Shown: positions 7,826-16,056 of the stretch, piece by piece | Numbering within the stretch: position 1 is the stretch's first letter | Layout of the letters: each line of letters starts with the position of its first letter | Notes under the pieces: generated by a model | Told to the model about the DNA's origin: nothing | Seen by the model: only the letters and a program-made list of their open reading frames with translations | The model's database searches: none | Made by a program: the position numbers and the translations under genes | Assembly (NCBI GenBank): GCA_030696545.1 | Contig: JAUYSA010000247.1 | Span: 1 to 29,814, forward strand | Direction of reading: 5' to 3' | Origin: Hyphomonadaceae bacterium | GTDB lineage: Bacteria; Pseudomonadota; Alphaproteobacteria; Caulobacterales; Hyphomonadaceae | Length of the DNA stretch: 29,814 bases

Positions 7826-9070
7826 ATGAGCACCGAAGATCCTGTCACCGTTGGCTCGCGCGGCCCACTCACGGGCGTGCGGATTATCGACCTTACGACA
7901 GTGGTGCTGGGCCCCCTCGCGTCTAGGATTCTCGCCGACTTCGGAGCCGAAGTGGTCAAGGTCGAGACTATGGATGGAGACTCGACCCGAAATTACGACC
8001 CCCTTCGAAACAGGGGCATGTCGGGCGTCTTCATGACCCTCAATCGGAACAAGCGCAGCATCGCGGTCGATCTACGCACCGAGGACGGCCGCTCTGCACT
8101 GCGCGGCCTGATCCGAACCGCCGATGTCTTCATGCATAATATGCGCCCCGGAGCGATTGATCGTCTGGGATTCAACTACGCAGCGGTGAGTGCGTTGAAG
8201 CCCGACATCGTCTATTGCGGCGCTTATGGCTTTGGCGCTGCTGGTCCGTATCGCGACAAACCTGCCTATGATGATTTGATCCAAGCCAGCGCCGGGCTAG
8301 CTTCGCTCGTAGCCAAGCGCAGCGGCGAGCCCGACTACATCCCGACCGTAATCTGCGACAAATTGAGCGCACAGGCGATGGCGTACAGCATCCTGGCCGC
8401 CTTGTTCCAGAAGGCCAGCGGCGGCGGCGGCCAGGCCGTTGAAGTGCCGATGTTCGAAACGTCGGTGGACTTTTTCTCGGCAGAGCACATGAGCGGCGCG
8501 GCCTTCGTCCCGCCGTTGGGTCCGATGGGTTCCAAACGCGTGATGATCCCGGAGCGTCGCCCGTTTCGCACCGCCGACGGCTACGCCTGTATTCTCCCGT
8601 ATTCGGATCGCAATTGGGTTGATTTTTTCGACTTCATCGGACGACCGGAATTGCGTGATGTACCGCGATACCAGCGCCTTGCTGAACGCTTCAATTATAT
8701 CGACGAGCTCTACATCGTACTTGCCGAGGCCGCGCCCGCGCATACAACCGCCGAGTGGGTGGAGTTCTGCGATCGGGTGAGCATTCCGTGCATGCCCGTG
8801 ATCGATATCGAAGACCTGGATCAGGATCCTCATATTCGCGCTGTCGGGCTGTTCCGCGAAGCAGACCATCCGACCGAAGGGACTTATCGCTACCTCCGCA
8901 GCCCTATAACGTTCAGCGCCTCTGAATTCGAGCTGCGCCGTCATGCCCCTCGGCATGGAGAGCAATCGCGTGAGCTGCTAGCTGAGGCTGGCGTACCCGC
9001 TGACGAGATCGAACGCCTGATCGCTTCAGGCGTGATCAAGGTTCCGCCTGCTGAGCCTGCAAATAAATAA
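7826..9070 (+). CDS. Class III CoA-transferase (CaiB/BaiF family)
   Basis: A 414-residue member of the family that moves CoA between carboxylic acids (CaiB, formyl-CoA transferase, BaiF) and also includes alpha-methylacyl-CoA racemases. The N-terminal signature VRIIDLTTVVLGPLASRILADFGAEVVKVE (18-47) and NRNKRSIAVDLRTEDGR are clear. PAYDDLIQASAG places the catalytic aspartate at 149. The C-terminal half has PVIDIEDLDQDPHIRAVGLF, where the CaiB domain usually reads D-p-h-...-R. The start has GAGGAAA upstream of the ATG at 7826. It could activate the carboxylate released by the esterase next to it. Donor and acceptor acids cannot be named from sequence. Confidence 0.94.
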   Translation: MSTEDPVTVGSRGPLTGVRIIDLTTVVLGPLASRILADFGAEVVKVETMDGDSTRNYDPLRNRGMSGVFMTLNRNKRSIAVDLRTEDGRSALRGLIRTADVFMHNMRPGAIDRLGFNYAAVSALKPDIVYCGAYGFGAAGPYRDKPAYDDLIQASAGLASLVAKRSGEPDYIPTVICDKLSAQAMAYSILAALFQKASGGGGQAVEVPMFETSVDFFSAEHMSGAAFVPPLGPMGSKRVMIPERRPFRTADGYACILPYSDRNWVDFFDFIGRPELRDVPRYQRLAERFNYIDELYIVLAEAAPAHTTAEWVEFCDRVSIPCMPVIDIEDLDQDPHIRAVGLFREADHPTEGTYRYLRSPITFSASEFELRRHAPRHGEQSRELLAEAGVPADEIERLIASGVIKVPPAEPANK

Positions 9071-9115
9071 TACTCGTAGGAGACACACACCGGTCGCCCA
9101 TGAGCAGTTAAAGGG

Positions 9116-10087
9116 CTACGGCATCAGTATAGAACAGCCCACTGTCCGCCGATCTTGGAGGGCGCGATGGGCGTCGGCCGCTTCAGATAACGGGAAGGTC
9201 CGCTCCGTCGCCACCTTCACCCCCCCTGACGCGATGATGTCGAACAGATCGTTCGCACAGGCGAGCAGGCCGGCACGGGTACGCGTGAAAGTCGCGAGCG
9301 TTCCTCTAGTCACCGTAAGCGAGCCCTTGTCGCCAAGCGGCACGATATCGAGAGGCTCCGGTGGGCCCGACGCGTCACCAAATGACACCAGGTGTCCAAG
9401 CGGTTTCAGACAGTCGATGGATCCGAGCAAGGTGTCGCGTCCAACGGCGTCGTATACAACGTCCACCATCTCGCCCGAGGTATGTCTCCGCACAGCATCA
9501 ACGAAATTTTCTCTCGAGTATACAATTGGAAAGTCACACCCGTAGGAGGCGGCGACAACGGCCTTTTCTTCGGTGGAAACAGTACCAAGAACAGTCGCGC
9601 CCAGAGCCTTCGCCCATTGGCATAGGAACTGCCCCATACCTCCAGCCGCAGCATGCACCAGAACGACCTCGCCCGGCGTGACGCGATGTGTTTGACGCAG
9701 CAGGTATTGCGCGGTCATTCCCTTCAGCATGATCGCCGCCGCCGTCTTGTCGTCGATCGAGTCCGGAACGCGGATCAGACGTTCAGCGGCGATCAGACGA
9801 ACTTCACTATAGGAGCCGGGCACGGGTGCATAGGCCATGCGATCCCCTACGTGGATCTCCGCGACTCCCTCTCCGACAGCTTCGACAATCCCGACGCCTT
9901 CATTGCCTGGCGTAAACGGTAGGCGAAACGGAAACACACCCTCGCGTTGATAGATCTCAACAAAATTCAGGCCTATCGCGGTGTGCCGCAGACGAACTTC
10001 ACCGGGCCGCGGTTCACGCAAGGCTATCTCCTCGAAGAGGAGCACCTCAGGGCCACCGAATTCGTGCACGCGTATGGCGAAAGGCAT
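9116..10087 (-). CDS. Zinc-independent quinone oxidoreductase (MDR family, Qor-like)
   Basis: A 323-residue medium-chain dehydrogenase/reductase. It begins MPFAIRVHEFGGPEVLLFEE, the standard Qor opening, followed by IGLNFVEIYQREGVFPF and PFTPGNEGVGIVEAVGEGV. The NADPH-binding loop VLVHAAAGGMGQ lies at 142-153. No zinc-ligand cysteines of the alcohol-dehydrogenase type are seen, so it is the zinc-free enone/quinone reductase branch. GGGGA lies about 6 bases before the ATG at 10087. It converges on the CoA-transferase with only 45 bases between. It probably reduces an alpha,beta-unsaturated carbonyl intermediate. It is one of four MDR enzymes in this window. Confidence 0.92.
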   Translation of the reverse strand: MPFAIRVHEFGGPEVLLFEEIALREPRPGEVRLRHTAIGLNFVEIYQREGVFPFRLPFTPGNEGVGIVEAVGEGVAEIHVGDRMAYAPVPGSYSEVRLIAAERLIRVPDSIDDKTAAAIMLKGMTAQYLLRQTHRVTPGEVVLVHAAAGGMGQFLCQWAKALGATVLGTVSTEEKAVVAASYGCDFPIVYSRENFVDAVRRHTSGEMVDVVYDAVGRDTLLGSIDCLKPLGHLVSFGDASGPPEPLDIVPLGDKGSLTVTRGTLATFTRTRAGLLACANDLFDIIASGGVKVATERTFPLSEAADAHRALQDRRTVGCSILMP

Positions 10088-10242
10088 GTGCGATCCCCGT
10101 CCTAACAGGGCTCCGACACCAAAGACCGCCCTGTATTTACAAACTCACGTCAGTTCGAATGTAACCCGAGGCGGGACCTTCACCTAACACGGTGATGGAC
10201 AGCTGATCATCAGGATGCCCGGGGTGTTTTGATACTTATCTC

Positions 10243-11229
10243 TCAAGGCTGCATGACGATCTTGCCGACGTGGCTATTAGATTCGAGATACCGATGCGCC
10301 TCGGCGACATCATCCAGCTTGAACACCTTGGCCACCGGCATGTGGAAGCGGCCATCACGGACGCGCGAGGCGATGCCCTCCATTGTCATCGCGAAGCGGC
10401 TTTTATCCTTCAAGAGTTCGAGGAAATTGTAGCCTCGCATGGTGAGATTCTTACGGATCGATAGCTGCCGCGGGAAGGTGTGAGGCTGGTTCGCCATACC
10501 GCCATAGATCATCAACGTTCCGTGGTCGGCTAGGCATTCAAAAAGGGTCTCAGCGAAAGGGCCTGCGATTGGATCGAAGATCAATTCGACACCCTTGTCG
10601 CCGGTGATCCGGGCGACCTCCGACTTGATGTCCTGTTCCTCTGTGGCCACCACGTGATCGGCGCCAGCCGCACGTAAATCGGCAGCTTTGCCGCTACGCC
10701 GTGTCGTGGCGATCACCGTGGCGCCGAGATCATGCGCAATCTGGATCGCGGCGAGGCCGACCGCGCTGGAACCCGCGGTGATGATGACCGTCTGGCCTTT
10801 CACGAGCTTCGCGGCCTCAAGACCTCCACCAGCCGTCCCGAAAGCCATCCAAAGTGATGCGTTTTGAACGGAACTGAGGCCGACAGGAGCCTTAAAAATC
10901 GAGAACGCCGGTACAATCGCCTCTGCGCCATAGATGCTGCATCGGCCTGGAGGCGCAAGCGGGACGAAGATCACCTCCTCGCCCACCACGAACTCTGTGA
11001 CCTCGGAGCCGAGCTTCGAAACCCTGCCGACCGCCTCTCCTCCAATGAAGGAAGGTAGCGTCGGCTTGAAGACGTAATGGCCGCCGCGAAACGCCGCCTC
11101 TCCACGGTTAAGACCGATCGCATCAATGCTGATCAGGACCTCGTCGCGGCCGGGCTCGCCCAGCTCAAGGTCCTCAACGCACAACACCTCTGGCCCGCCG
11201 AGTTCATGAAAACGCACGATCTTGGCCAT
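10243..11229 (-). CDS. Zinc-independent MDR oxidoreductase (quinone reductase-like)
   Basis: A 328-residue MDR protein. It opens MAKIVRFHELGGPEVLCVED, then AIGLNRGEAAFRGGHYVFKPTLPSFIGGEAVGRV, and has the cofactor loop IITAGSSAVGLAAIQIA at about 149-165, followed by RRSGKA, which suits NADP(H). The C-terminus reads HRYLESNSHVGKIVM, as in Qor-like enzymes. GGGAGG precedes the ATG at 11229. It lies upstream of the other MDR gene on the same strand, 155 bases apart, and is divergent from the SMP-30 lactonase. The two MDR proteins share only family-level similarity, so they probably act on different enones. The substrate is unknown. Confidence 0.91.
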   Translation of the reverse strand: MAKIVRFHELGGPEVLCVEDLELGEPGRDEVLISIDAIGLNRGEAAFRGGHYVFKPTLPSFIGGEAVGRVSKLGSEVTEFVVGEEVIFVPLAPPGRCSIYGAEAIVPAFSIFKAPVGLSSVQNASLWMAFGTAGGGLEAAKLVKGQTVIITAGSSAVGLAAIQIAHDLGATVIATTRRSGKAADLRAAGADHVVATEEQDIKSEVARITGDKGVELIFDPIAGPFAETLFECLADHGTLMIYGGMANQPHTFPRQLSIRKNLTMRGYNFLELLKDKSRFAMTMEGIASRVRDGRFHMPVAKVFKLDDVAEAHRYLESNSHVGKIVMQP

Positions 11230-11509
11230 CTCGGCCTCCCTGGGCTCGACTATTGTTGATGCAGTGCGCCGATCGGCTCGACTAACCTCAGAGGCTCGAT
11301 CGTCGGACCGTGGGATGCTGATTCAAATGATATCTGCGACAGCAACCCCAGCGGCGCGCAGAAAACCACACTCCGCTGCTTCTGTCTGCGAATTTTATTG
11401 CTTGATAAATAACTCTAGACGAAATCCCATCGCTTGGCTCTTGATAGGGTCGGAGTGGTGCGCTGCTCGCTTCACAGGATGCGCCGCACTCACGATGACG
11501 GAGAGCGCG
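11230..11509. promoter_or_regulatory. Divergent region between MDR oxidoreductase and lactonase
   Basis: These 280 bases are without a supported gene. An AT-rich patch at 11390-11412 contains TTTAT-TGCTTG-ATAAA, a 5-base inverted repeat about 100 bases before the lactonase start. An upstream in-frame extension of the lactonase reading frame covers the gap but has no ribosome site and no family similarity. Confidence 0.3.
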
Positions 11510-12358
11510 ATGCAACAGGTAGCAGGCGGGTTTGGACTTGTAGAGGCGCCCGTTTGGGACGCCGCGCGCGGCTTGAACTTCAGTGACGTCACAAACGGCG
11601 GCGTCTTCCTGCTAAGCAGGGAGGGCGAACTGACCAACGTTCTGGCTAAGCGCCGCGGCATCGGGGGCATGGCGCTTCATACAGAAGGGGGCCTGGTCAT
11701 GAGCGGCCGGGACATCAGCCACTACATCCCCCACACCGGCGGCGGTGCGATATTGCTCAGTCCCAAGGATCTGCCTGAAGCCCTGGGATTCAATGATCTG
11801 ACGACTGATCGTGAAGGCCGGGTCTACGTGGGATCCCTCGGATATCGCGTGTTCGGCGGGGACCCTCCCAAGCCCGGTCACCTTCATGTCGTCGATCTTG
11901 ACGGATCCGTGCGGACGCTTTCTGACGGTATAATGCTCACCAATGGCATGGCCTTTTCGCCGGACGGCCGCACTCTCTATCACGCGGACGCCGGGCGAGA
12001 GCTCGTGCGAGCTTATGAGGTATCAGGTGACGGATCGGTCGGGCCCTGGCGCGCGTTCGCCGCTCTCGGCGCACACAGTCTCCCAGACGGCTTAAAGGTC
12101 GCGCAGGATGGCTCGGTTTGGGTCGCTGACGCACACCACGGACGCGTCGTTGTGTACGCTGCGGACGGCAGCCATTTACAAGATCTGCCCGTCCCTCTGC
12201 CGATGGTGACAAGCCTGTGCTTCGGCGGTGACGATCTCCGCGATCTCTACGTGGTCACAGGTTCGGAGGGCGGCCCGTCGGTGAATTGCGGGAGCGTATT
12301 CCGGACGCGGGTTGATGTCGCCGGCCTCCCAATTTCCCCCGCGCGGGTCAAGCTTTAG
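11510..12358 (+). CDS. SMP-30/gluconolactonase family lactonase
   Basis: A 282-residue six-bladed beta-propeller of the SMP-30/regucalcin/gluconolactonase family, normal in length. The four expected metal and substrate residues can be placed: Glu12 in LVEAPVWD, Asn95 in GFNDLTTDREG, Asn145 in TNGMAFSPDGRTLYHAD, and Asp193 in HSLPDGLKVAQDG. These correspond to the Glu, two Asn and Asp of the divalent-metal site. ATG 11510 is chosen because GGAG sits 8 bases upstream; ATG 11495 has none. No signal peptide, so cytoplasmic. The likely role is hydrolysis of a lactone intermediate, for example one made by Baeyer-Villiger oxidation, although no such monooxygenase is in the window. It converges on the TetR gene. 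Confidence 0.92.
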   Translation: MQQVAGGFGLVEAPVWDAARGLNFSDVTNGGVFLLSREGELTNVLAKRRGIGGMALHTEGGLVMSGRDISHYIPHTGGGAILLSPKDLPEALGFNDLTTDREGRVYVGSLGYRVFGGDPPKPGHLHVVDLDGSVRTLSDGIMLTNGMAFSPDGRTLYHADAGRELVRAYEVSGDGSVGPWRAFAALGAHSLPDGLKVAQDGSVWVADAHHGRVVVYAADGSHLQDLPVPLPMVTSLCFGGDDLRDLYVVTGSEGGPSVNCGSVFRTRVDVAGLPISPARVKL

Positions 12359-12406
12359 ATTTTAGCCGGTAGACGCCTTATAATATTGACGAGGCTGACA
12401 CGGCTT

Positions 12407-13099
12407 TTATTTGGCCTTCTTGGCAGATTTCGATTGGGCGTCGACTTCGTTATCGGCCGCTCTCTGCGGTAAGGAAATAATCTCGATGAAAGGTTGCTGG
12501 ATCTCGCGCACTTGATCGATCCCACCTTCCAAGGTGATCATTCCGGCCACGGCCGACATCATCAAGTTCGCGTAGACAGCCGCGTCGATGTCACCCCGTA
12601 CCTGGCCTAGTGCTTGCCCCACTCGGAGGTCCATTTCGAGATCGTGGCGCCAACGCAAGTTGATGGCTTTCACCTGTGCGCCTAGCTCAGGCAGACTGTA
12701 GCGCGACTCAATCGCGAGTAGTTGAAATGCGACCGCGCCTTCAGGATATCTCGCGGCGTTCTCAATGTGAGCCTGAACCCTCGCGGTGGCGGCCTCGAGG
12801 CCCTGACGCCCGATGGTGGCGGCGTGCAAACCGACGTCGCACCAACTTGACATCGCGGTAAGCAGTGCTTCGAGCAGGCCGACTTTGCTCCCAAAGCGCA
12901 TCGGCGGCAGCCCACTGCTATAGCCTGCTGCGAGCCCGATTTCCGACAGTGTCGACTGACCGACGCCCTTCCTGGCAATCAATTCAGTGGCGGCGCGCAG
13001 CATCTTTCTGTCAGATTCGATGCGGCGCACCGTTTGTTTTCGGCGCTGAGGGGCCGTAGGTGCACCATCATCCATTCGCTTTTTGATACCCCGTTTCAT
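12407..13099 (-). CDS. TetR-family transcriptional regulator
   Basis: A 230-residue regulator with the N-terminal TetR helix-turn-helix: RKMLRAATELIARKG (31-45), STLSEIGLAAGYSSG (49-63), then MRFGSKVGLLEALL. The rest is an all-helical ligand-binding domain without detectable relatives by eye. The basic head before residue 30 is longer than usual, so the start may be Met9 (ATG 13075). Neither start has a good ribosome site. A perfect 16-base palindrome overlaps the first ATG, suggesting autoregulation. It is the only intact regulator seen among the catabolic genes and is a fair candidate for their repressor. The effector may be an acyl-CoA or the substrate, by analogy with FadR/KstR-type TetR proteins; that is inference. 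Confidence 0.92.
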   Translation of the reverse strand: MKRGIKKRMDDGAPTAPQRRKQTVRRIESDRKMLRAATELIARKGVGQSTLSEIGLAAGYSSGLPPMRFGSKVGLLEALLTAMSSWCDVGLHAATIGRQGLEAATARVQAHIENAARYPEGAVAFQLLAIESRYSLPELGAQVKAINLRWRHDLEMDLRVGQALGQVRGDIDAAVYANLMMSAVAGMITLEGGIDQVREIQQPFIEIISLPQRAADNEVDAQSKSAKKAK

Positions 13100-13112
13100 T
13101 GCAATTGCAATG
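13097..13112. promoter_or_regulatory. Perfect palindrome at the TetR gene start, likely operator
   Basis: CATTGCAATTGCAATG is a perfect 16-base palindrome. It covers the first possible ATG of the TetR gene and lies 22-37 bases upstream of the alternative start at 13075. TetR proteins usually bind such sites to repress themselves. I did not see a second copy elsewhere in the window. Confidence 0.55.
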
Positions 13113-13292
13113 TGCGGATAAGCACTGTGGAACGCCTCCGCAATCGCTTGGGAAGATTGGGAAACAACGCCGCAAAGTCGGTCGGAAACTGTGCGTTGGC
13201 CACTATGGAGTCACAGCTTACGCCGAAAGCTGACGGCCAGCGCCAGCGGCCAGAAAGATCATGGAAGTCTGCTTGAATTTGTCGCCCTCCAA

Positions 13293-14264
13293 CTATGTCG
13301 AGGGAACGAGGATCTGCCGCCCCTGCGAACTCCTGTTCTCAATAGCCGCATGAGCGCTGAAGGCCTGATCCAGCGGATACGTTTGAAACTGCGCGGAAAT
13401 CTCACGTTTAGAGAGAAGATCAAGCAATTCCACACAAGTAGATCTGATGTATTGCGGGTAAACTCGCGTAGCGAATCCGACTAGCGTCAATCCTTTCCGC
13501 AATAGATCGCGCGGGTTTACCGGCGCAGGCGTGTCACTCGCGTTGCCGTAATTCACGATCACACCACCAGGTTTGACGATTTCGAGAGTTTCGTAAAAAA
13601 CAGCTCCACCCGTCATTTCAAGAGCAATATCTACCCCCACGCCACCATTCGCCGCCAGTACGTCTCGAGACCAACCTTCTTTAGTGTAGTCGATAACGGC
13701 ATTTGCACCCAAATCCAGGACCGCTTGGCGCTTTTCTGGCGTGCTTGCGGCACAGATTACGTTCGTCGCTCCATAAATCTTAGCAAGCTGAAGGGCCAGG
13801 TTTCCCAATCCTCCGGCGGCTGCCGGGATGAATATGGATTGACCAGGTTGGATTCGAGCAGCGTGCTTGAGAAGAATAGACGCCGTAACACCGTCACTTA
13901 ATACCGCCACAGCACTGACTGAATCGACGTTTTCCGGAATCGGCACGCAAGTCTCATCGGGCACTGCGATATATTCGGCATAACCCCCAGACGTAACGCT
14001 GCAGTAAACCCGCTTTCCAAGCAAATCGGCATTTGCCTTAGGAGCGACTTGCTCGACGACGCCTGCAATGCTTCCACCAGGGAGGAACGGGAGAGTGACT
14101 GGAATCGGATAGTGCTTCCCGCTGCGCTGGAGCACCTCGCCGTATTTAATTCCACAAGCTTCGATCCGAACCAAAACTTGACCGTCTGCGAGGATCGGCG
14201 TCGGCGCATCTTCAACTTGAAGAACTTCTGGGAGACCCTTTTCGTGGTATCGGACGATTTTCAT
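13293..14264 (-). CDS. NADPH:quinone oxidoreductase-like MDR enzyme
   Basis: A 323-residue zinc-free MDR enzyme. It opens MKIVRYHEKGLPEVLQVEDAP, followed by ACGIKYGEVLQRSGKHYPIPVTLPFLPGGSIAGVVEQV. The cofactor loop IPAAAGGLGNLALQLA lies at about 146-161. Strands end in IVNYGNASDTPAP and a C-terminal ENRSSQGRQILVPST. AAGGGGA precedes the ATG at 14264. Base use differs from its neighbours: sampled stretches are 42-45% GC against about 63% for the next MDR gene, a sign of separate origin. It lies upstream of the TetR gene on the same strand, 193 bases away, so the two may be cotranscribed. Confidence 0.91.
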   Translation of the reverse strand: MKIVRYHEKGLPEVLQVEDAPTPILADGQVLVRIEACGIKYGEVLQRSGKHYPIPVTLPFLPGGSIAGVVEQVAPKANADLLGKRVYCSVTSGGYAEYIAVPDETCVPIPENVDSVSAVAVLSDGVTASILLKHAARIQPGQSIFIPAAAGGLGNLALQLAKIYGATNVICAASTPEKRQAVLDLGANAVIDYTKEGWSRDVLAANGGVGVDIALEMTGGAVFYETLEIVKPGGVIVNYGNASDTPAPVNPRDLLRKGLTLVGFATRVYPQYIRSTCVELLDLLSKREISAQFQTYPLDQAFSAHAAIENRSSQGRQILVPST

Positions 14265-14391
14265 GATAGTCCCCTTTATATCGCCAACTTGTCATCGGGC
14301 GCGCGCACTTGCCCGCCTGCGTTTTCCACAGCGGTGGGCCCCATGCGGGTGTGCGCCGATGGTGCTTAAACACTCACGCAGCGTCAACGTC

Positions 14392-14413
14392 TTATTGATT
14401 TAGCGTTCAATAA
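14392..14413. promoter_or_regulatory. AT-rich inverted repeat upstream of the MDR gene
   Basis: TTATTGA (14392-14398) and TCAATAA (14407-14413) are perfect 7-base arms around an 8-base spacer, 22 bases in all, the size of a typical TetR-type operator. It lies about 130 bases before the MDR start at 14264 and overlaps the end of the MucR-like remnant. It could also be the remnant's old terminator. Confidence 0.4.
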
Positions 14414-14667
14414 ATCACGGCGCGAAGCGGCCGGCTGCTGCTCCGGCTTGCCCTAGGCTCACTCGCCTGAGGGGGTCTTTTTTGGGAGGCTTCTCGCCGT
14501 ATATCCGAGGCTTTGACGACCGATGACGTTTCCGGCGCGTCGACGCCCTTGATGGCGGAATGAACGCTCGCGATCCGCGCCGGTAGATCGCTCACCGGCG
14601 AACTATTGGTTGCGACTTAGGCGGTGACGATGTGGGTCGCCAAACTTGCGAGTCCATTCTCATCCAC
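14407..14667 (-). pseudogene. Broken MucR/Ros-type regulator fragment
   Basis: Starting at GTG 14667, with AAGGGGGG just upstream, the frame reads MDENGLASLATHIVTA, then a TAA stop (14619-14617), then continues in the same frame VATNSSPVSDLPARIASVHS and AIKGVDAPE. Read through the stop, this matches the N-terminal half of MucR-family zinc-finger regulators (L-T-x-x-I-V-x-A-Y-V-x-x-N-x-V-x-x-x-[DE]-L-P-x-L-I-x-x-V-H-x-A-L). The stop falls exactly where Tyr is expected, so a single TAC/TAT-to-TAA change explains it. The zinc-finger half (C-L-E-D-G-K...L-K-R-H-L) is missing; the tail is a Ser/Arg-rich stretch ending at 14407. It is therefore doubly inactivated. Family assignment is from memory of the motif, not a search. 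Confidence 0.5.
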
Positions 14668-14777
14668 AGCAAGCCCCCCTTTCAGCGTAGTACGCCCAAA
14701 GCGGCTTTGTTTCGTGTTGCGAAGCGCCACCGATTAAGCGGGCTCTACCGGCCTGAGCGATGGGCGGCCAGGCCTTG

Positions 14778-15788
14778 TCAAGCAGCGCTGATCCTCACGA
14801 GCGGCCGCTCCACCGCGCCTTCGAAGAGGGAGATGAAGGCCGCGGCGGACTGCTCTATCCCTTGGATCACGCTCATTTGCTGCACCAGAGCGCCCTCTCG
14901 CAGCCAGCCGGCGATCCGTCGCCGGCCTTCGGGCAGCGCCCCAGGATAGTCGTTGTAGACGAAACCCTGCAGCGTCAGCCGGTCCGAAGGGCCGAGGCCA
15001 TGGCTGACTTGGGGCTCGCCCTCGCTGTAGTTGGCGAGCCGCCCGCATAGAACCGCTCGGCCGAAGTGGCGCAGGCCCTGAACTCCAGCGTCTAGCGTGC
15101 GCCCGCCGACATTGTCGAAGAAGATATCATAGCCCTCAGGCCGCATCGCGCGGATCGCTGCGGCCAGATCATCGACGGCGCGGTAGTTGATCGTATCGCG
15201 AAACCCGAACCTGGACTTCAATTCAGCGCATTTTCGATCGGACCCGGCGATCCCGACGACATCGCAGCCGACGGCCGTCGCCATTTGCCCCGCGAGATAA
15301 CCGACCGACCCGGCGGCTGAGGACACCAGCACCGTCTCGCTGGGCTTAGGCCTGCCTACCTCGAACACGCCGACGTAGGCTGTCAGCCCGTTGGTGCCCA
15401 AGGCACCAAGCGCGGTCTCGGAAGGCAGATCGTCGCCATAGAGCTCCGGGTCCAGCTTGGTCAACGCCCCCCCGTCGCACACCGCGTGGGTCGCCCAACC
15501 GAGACGGCCGGCGACCCGTTCGCCCGGCGTGAAGTCAGAGTGGAGCGACGCCTCGACCACACCCAGCCCATCTCCTGGGATCGGATCGCCCGGGTGCATC
15601 GGCGTACCCATGATCGCATAGGCCATTTGCGCACGCATGCCAGGCGACAGGGTGTGAGCTTCGAGCCGGACGCGAACCTGGCCGGCTTCCAACTCGGGTA
15701 GGTCGAAGCGCCGGAGCTCGAAATCGCTCGGCAGCATTTTCGGCCCAGGTCGACTGGCCATAACCCAGCGGCGGCTTTCGATGGTCAT
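14778..15788 (-). CDS. NADP-dependent MDR oxidoreductase (PTGR/CurA-like)
   Basis: A 336-residue enzyme of the leukotriene B4 dehydrogenase/prostaglandin reductase branch, which reduces enone double bonds. The N-terminus MTIESRRWVMASRPGPKMLP fits the family's short opening, so ATG 15788 is preferred over an upstream extension from 15848. GGGGAA lies 4 bases before this ATG. The cofactor motif VLVSSAAGSVGYLAGQMA is clear, followed by VVGIAGSDRKCAELKSRFGF and the family-typical DIFFDNVGG. The C-terminus reads AAFISLFEGAVERPLVRIS. It is divergent from the flavoprotein gene at 16057, so the two may share control. It is the fourth MDR enzyme in the window and the only one of this branch. Confidence 0.91.
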   Translation of the reverse strand: MTIESRRWVMASRPGPKMLPSDFELRRFDLPELEAGQVRVRLEAHTLSPGMRAQMAYAIMGTPMHPGDPIPGDGLGVVEASLHSDFTPGERVAGRLGWATHAVCDGGALTKLDPELYGDDLPSETALGALGTNGLTAYVGVFEVGRPKPSETVLVSSAAGSVGYLAGQMATAVGCDVVGIAGSDRKCAELKSRFGFRDTINYRAVDDLAAAIRAMRPEGYDIFFDNVGGRTLDAGVQGLRHFGRAVLCGRLANYSEGEPQVSHGLGPSDRLTLQGFVYNDYPGALPEGRRRIAGWLREGALVQQMSVIQGIEQSAAAFISLFEGAVERPLVRISAA

Positions 15789-16018
15789 CCTCTTCCCCAT
15801 TTCTATGCAGAGGCCGTGATCGACCCGCAGCCGTTCCTGCCTTCCCACGCGAGCGCGTACTAGCGGCGTCTACACTATCGGATGCGATCGCGCCTCCAGG
15901 CGCACGGGCGGCGTGTGGGATTGACATGCCCGGATGTCGGCGGTCACTTGAATCAACGGCTCACCATTTCAACGAGCCGTCGGCGTCTGTCCAGCTCCGA
16001 TCAGGCGCATTTGTCGAC

Positions 16019-16036
16019 GGCCTCTGAGGCCTTTTT
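16019..16036 (+). terminator. Short GC hairpin with T run just before flavoprotein gene
   Basis: GGCCT-CTG-AGGCC (16019-16031) is followed by TTTTT (16032-16036), the shape of a small intrinsic terminator. It ends 21 bases before the flavoprotein ATG. In that position it would either block upstream transcription or act as an attenuator. The stem is only 5 base pairs. Confidence 0.35.
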
Positions 16037-16056
16037 GATAGCGACGGATAAATCCC

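Noticed and set aside
11222..11509. Long N-terminal extension of the SMP-30 lactonase
   Set aside because: The added residues have no similarity to the family, and GGAG with correct spacing marks ATG 11510.
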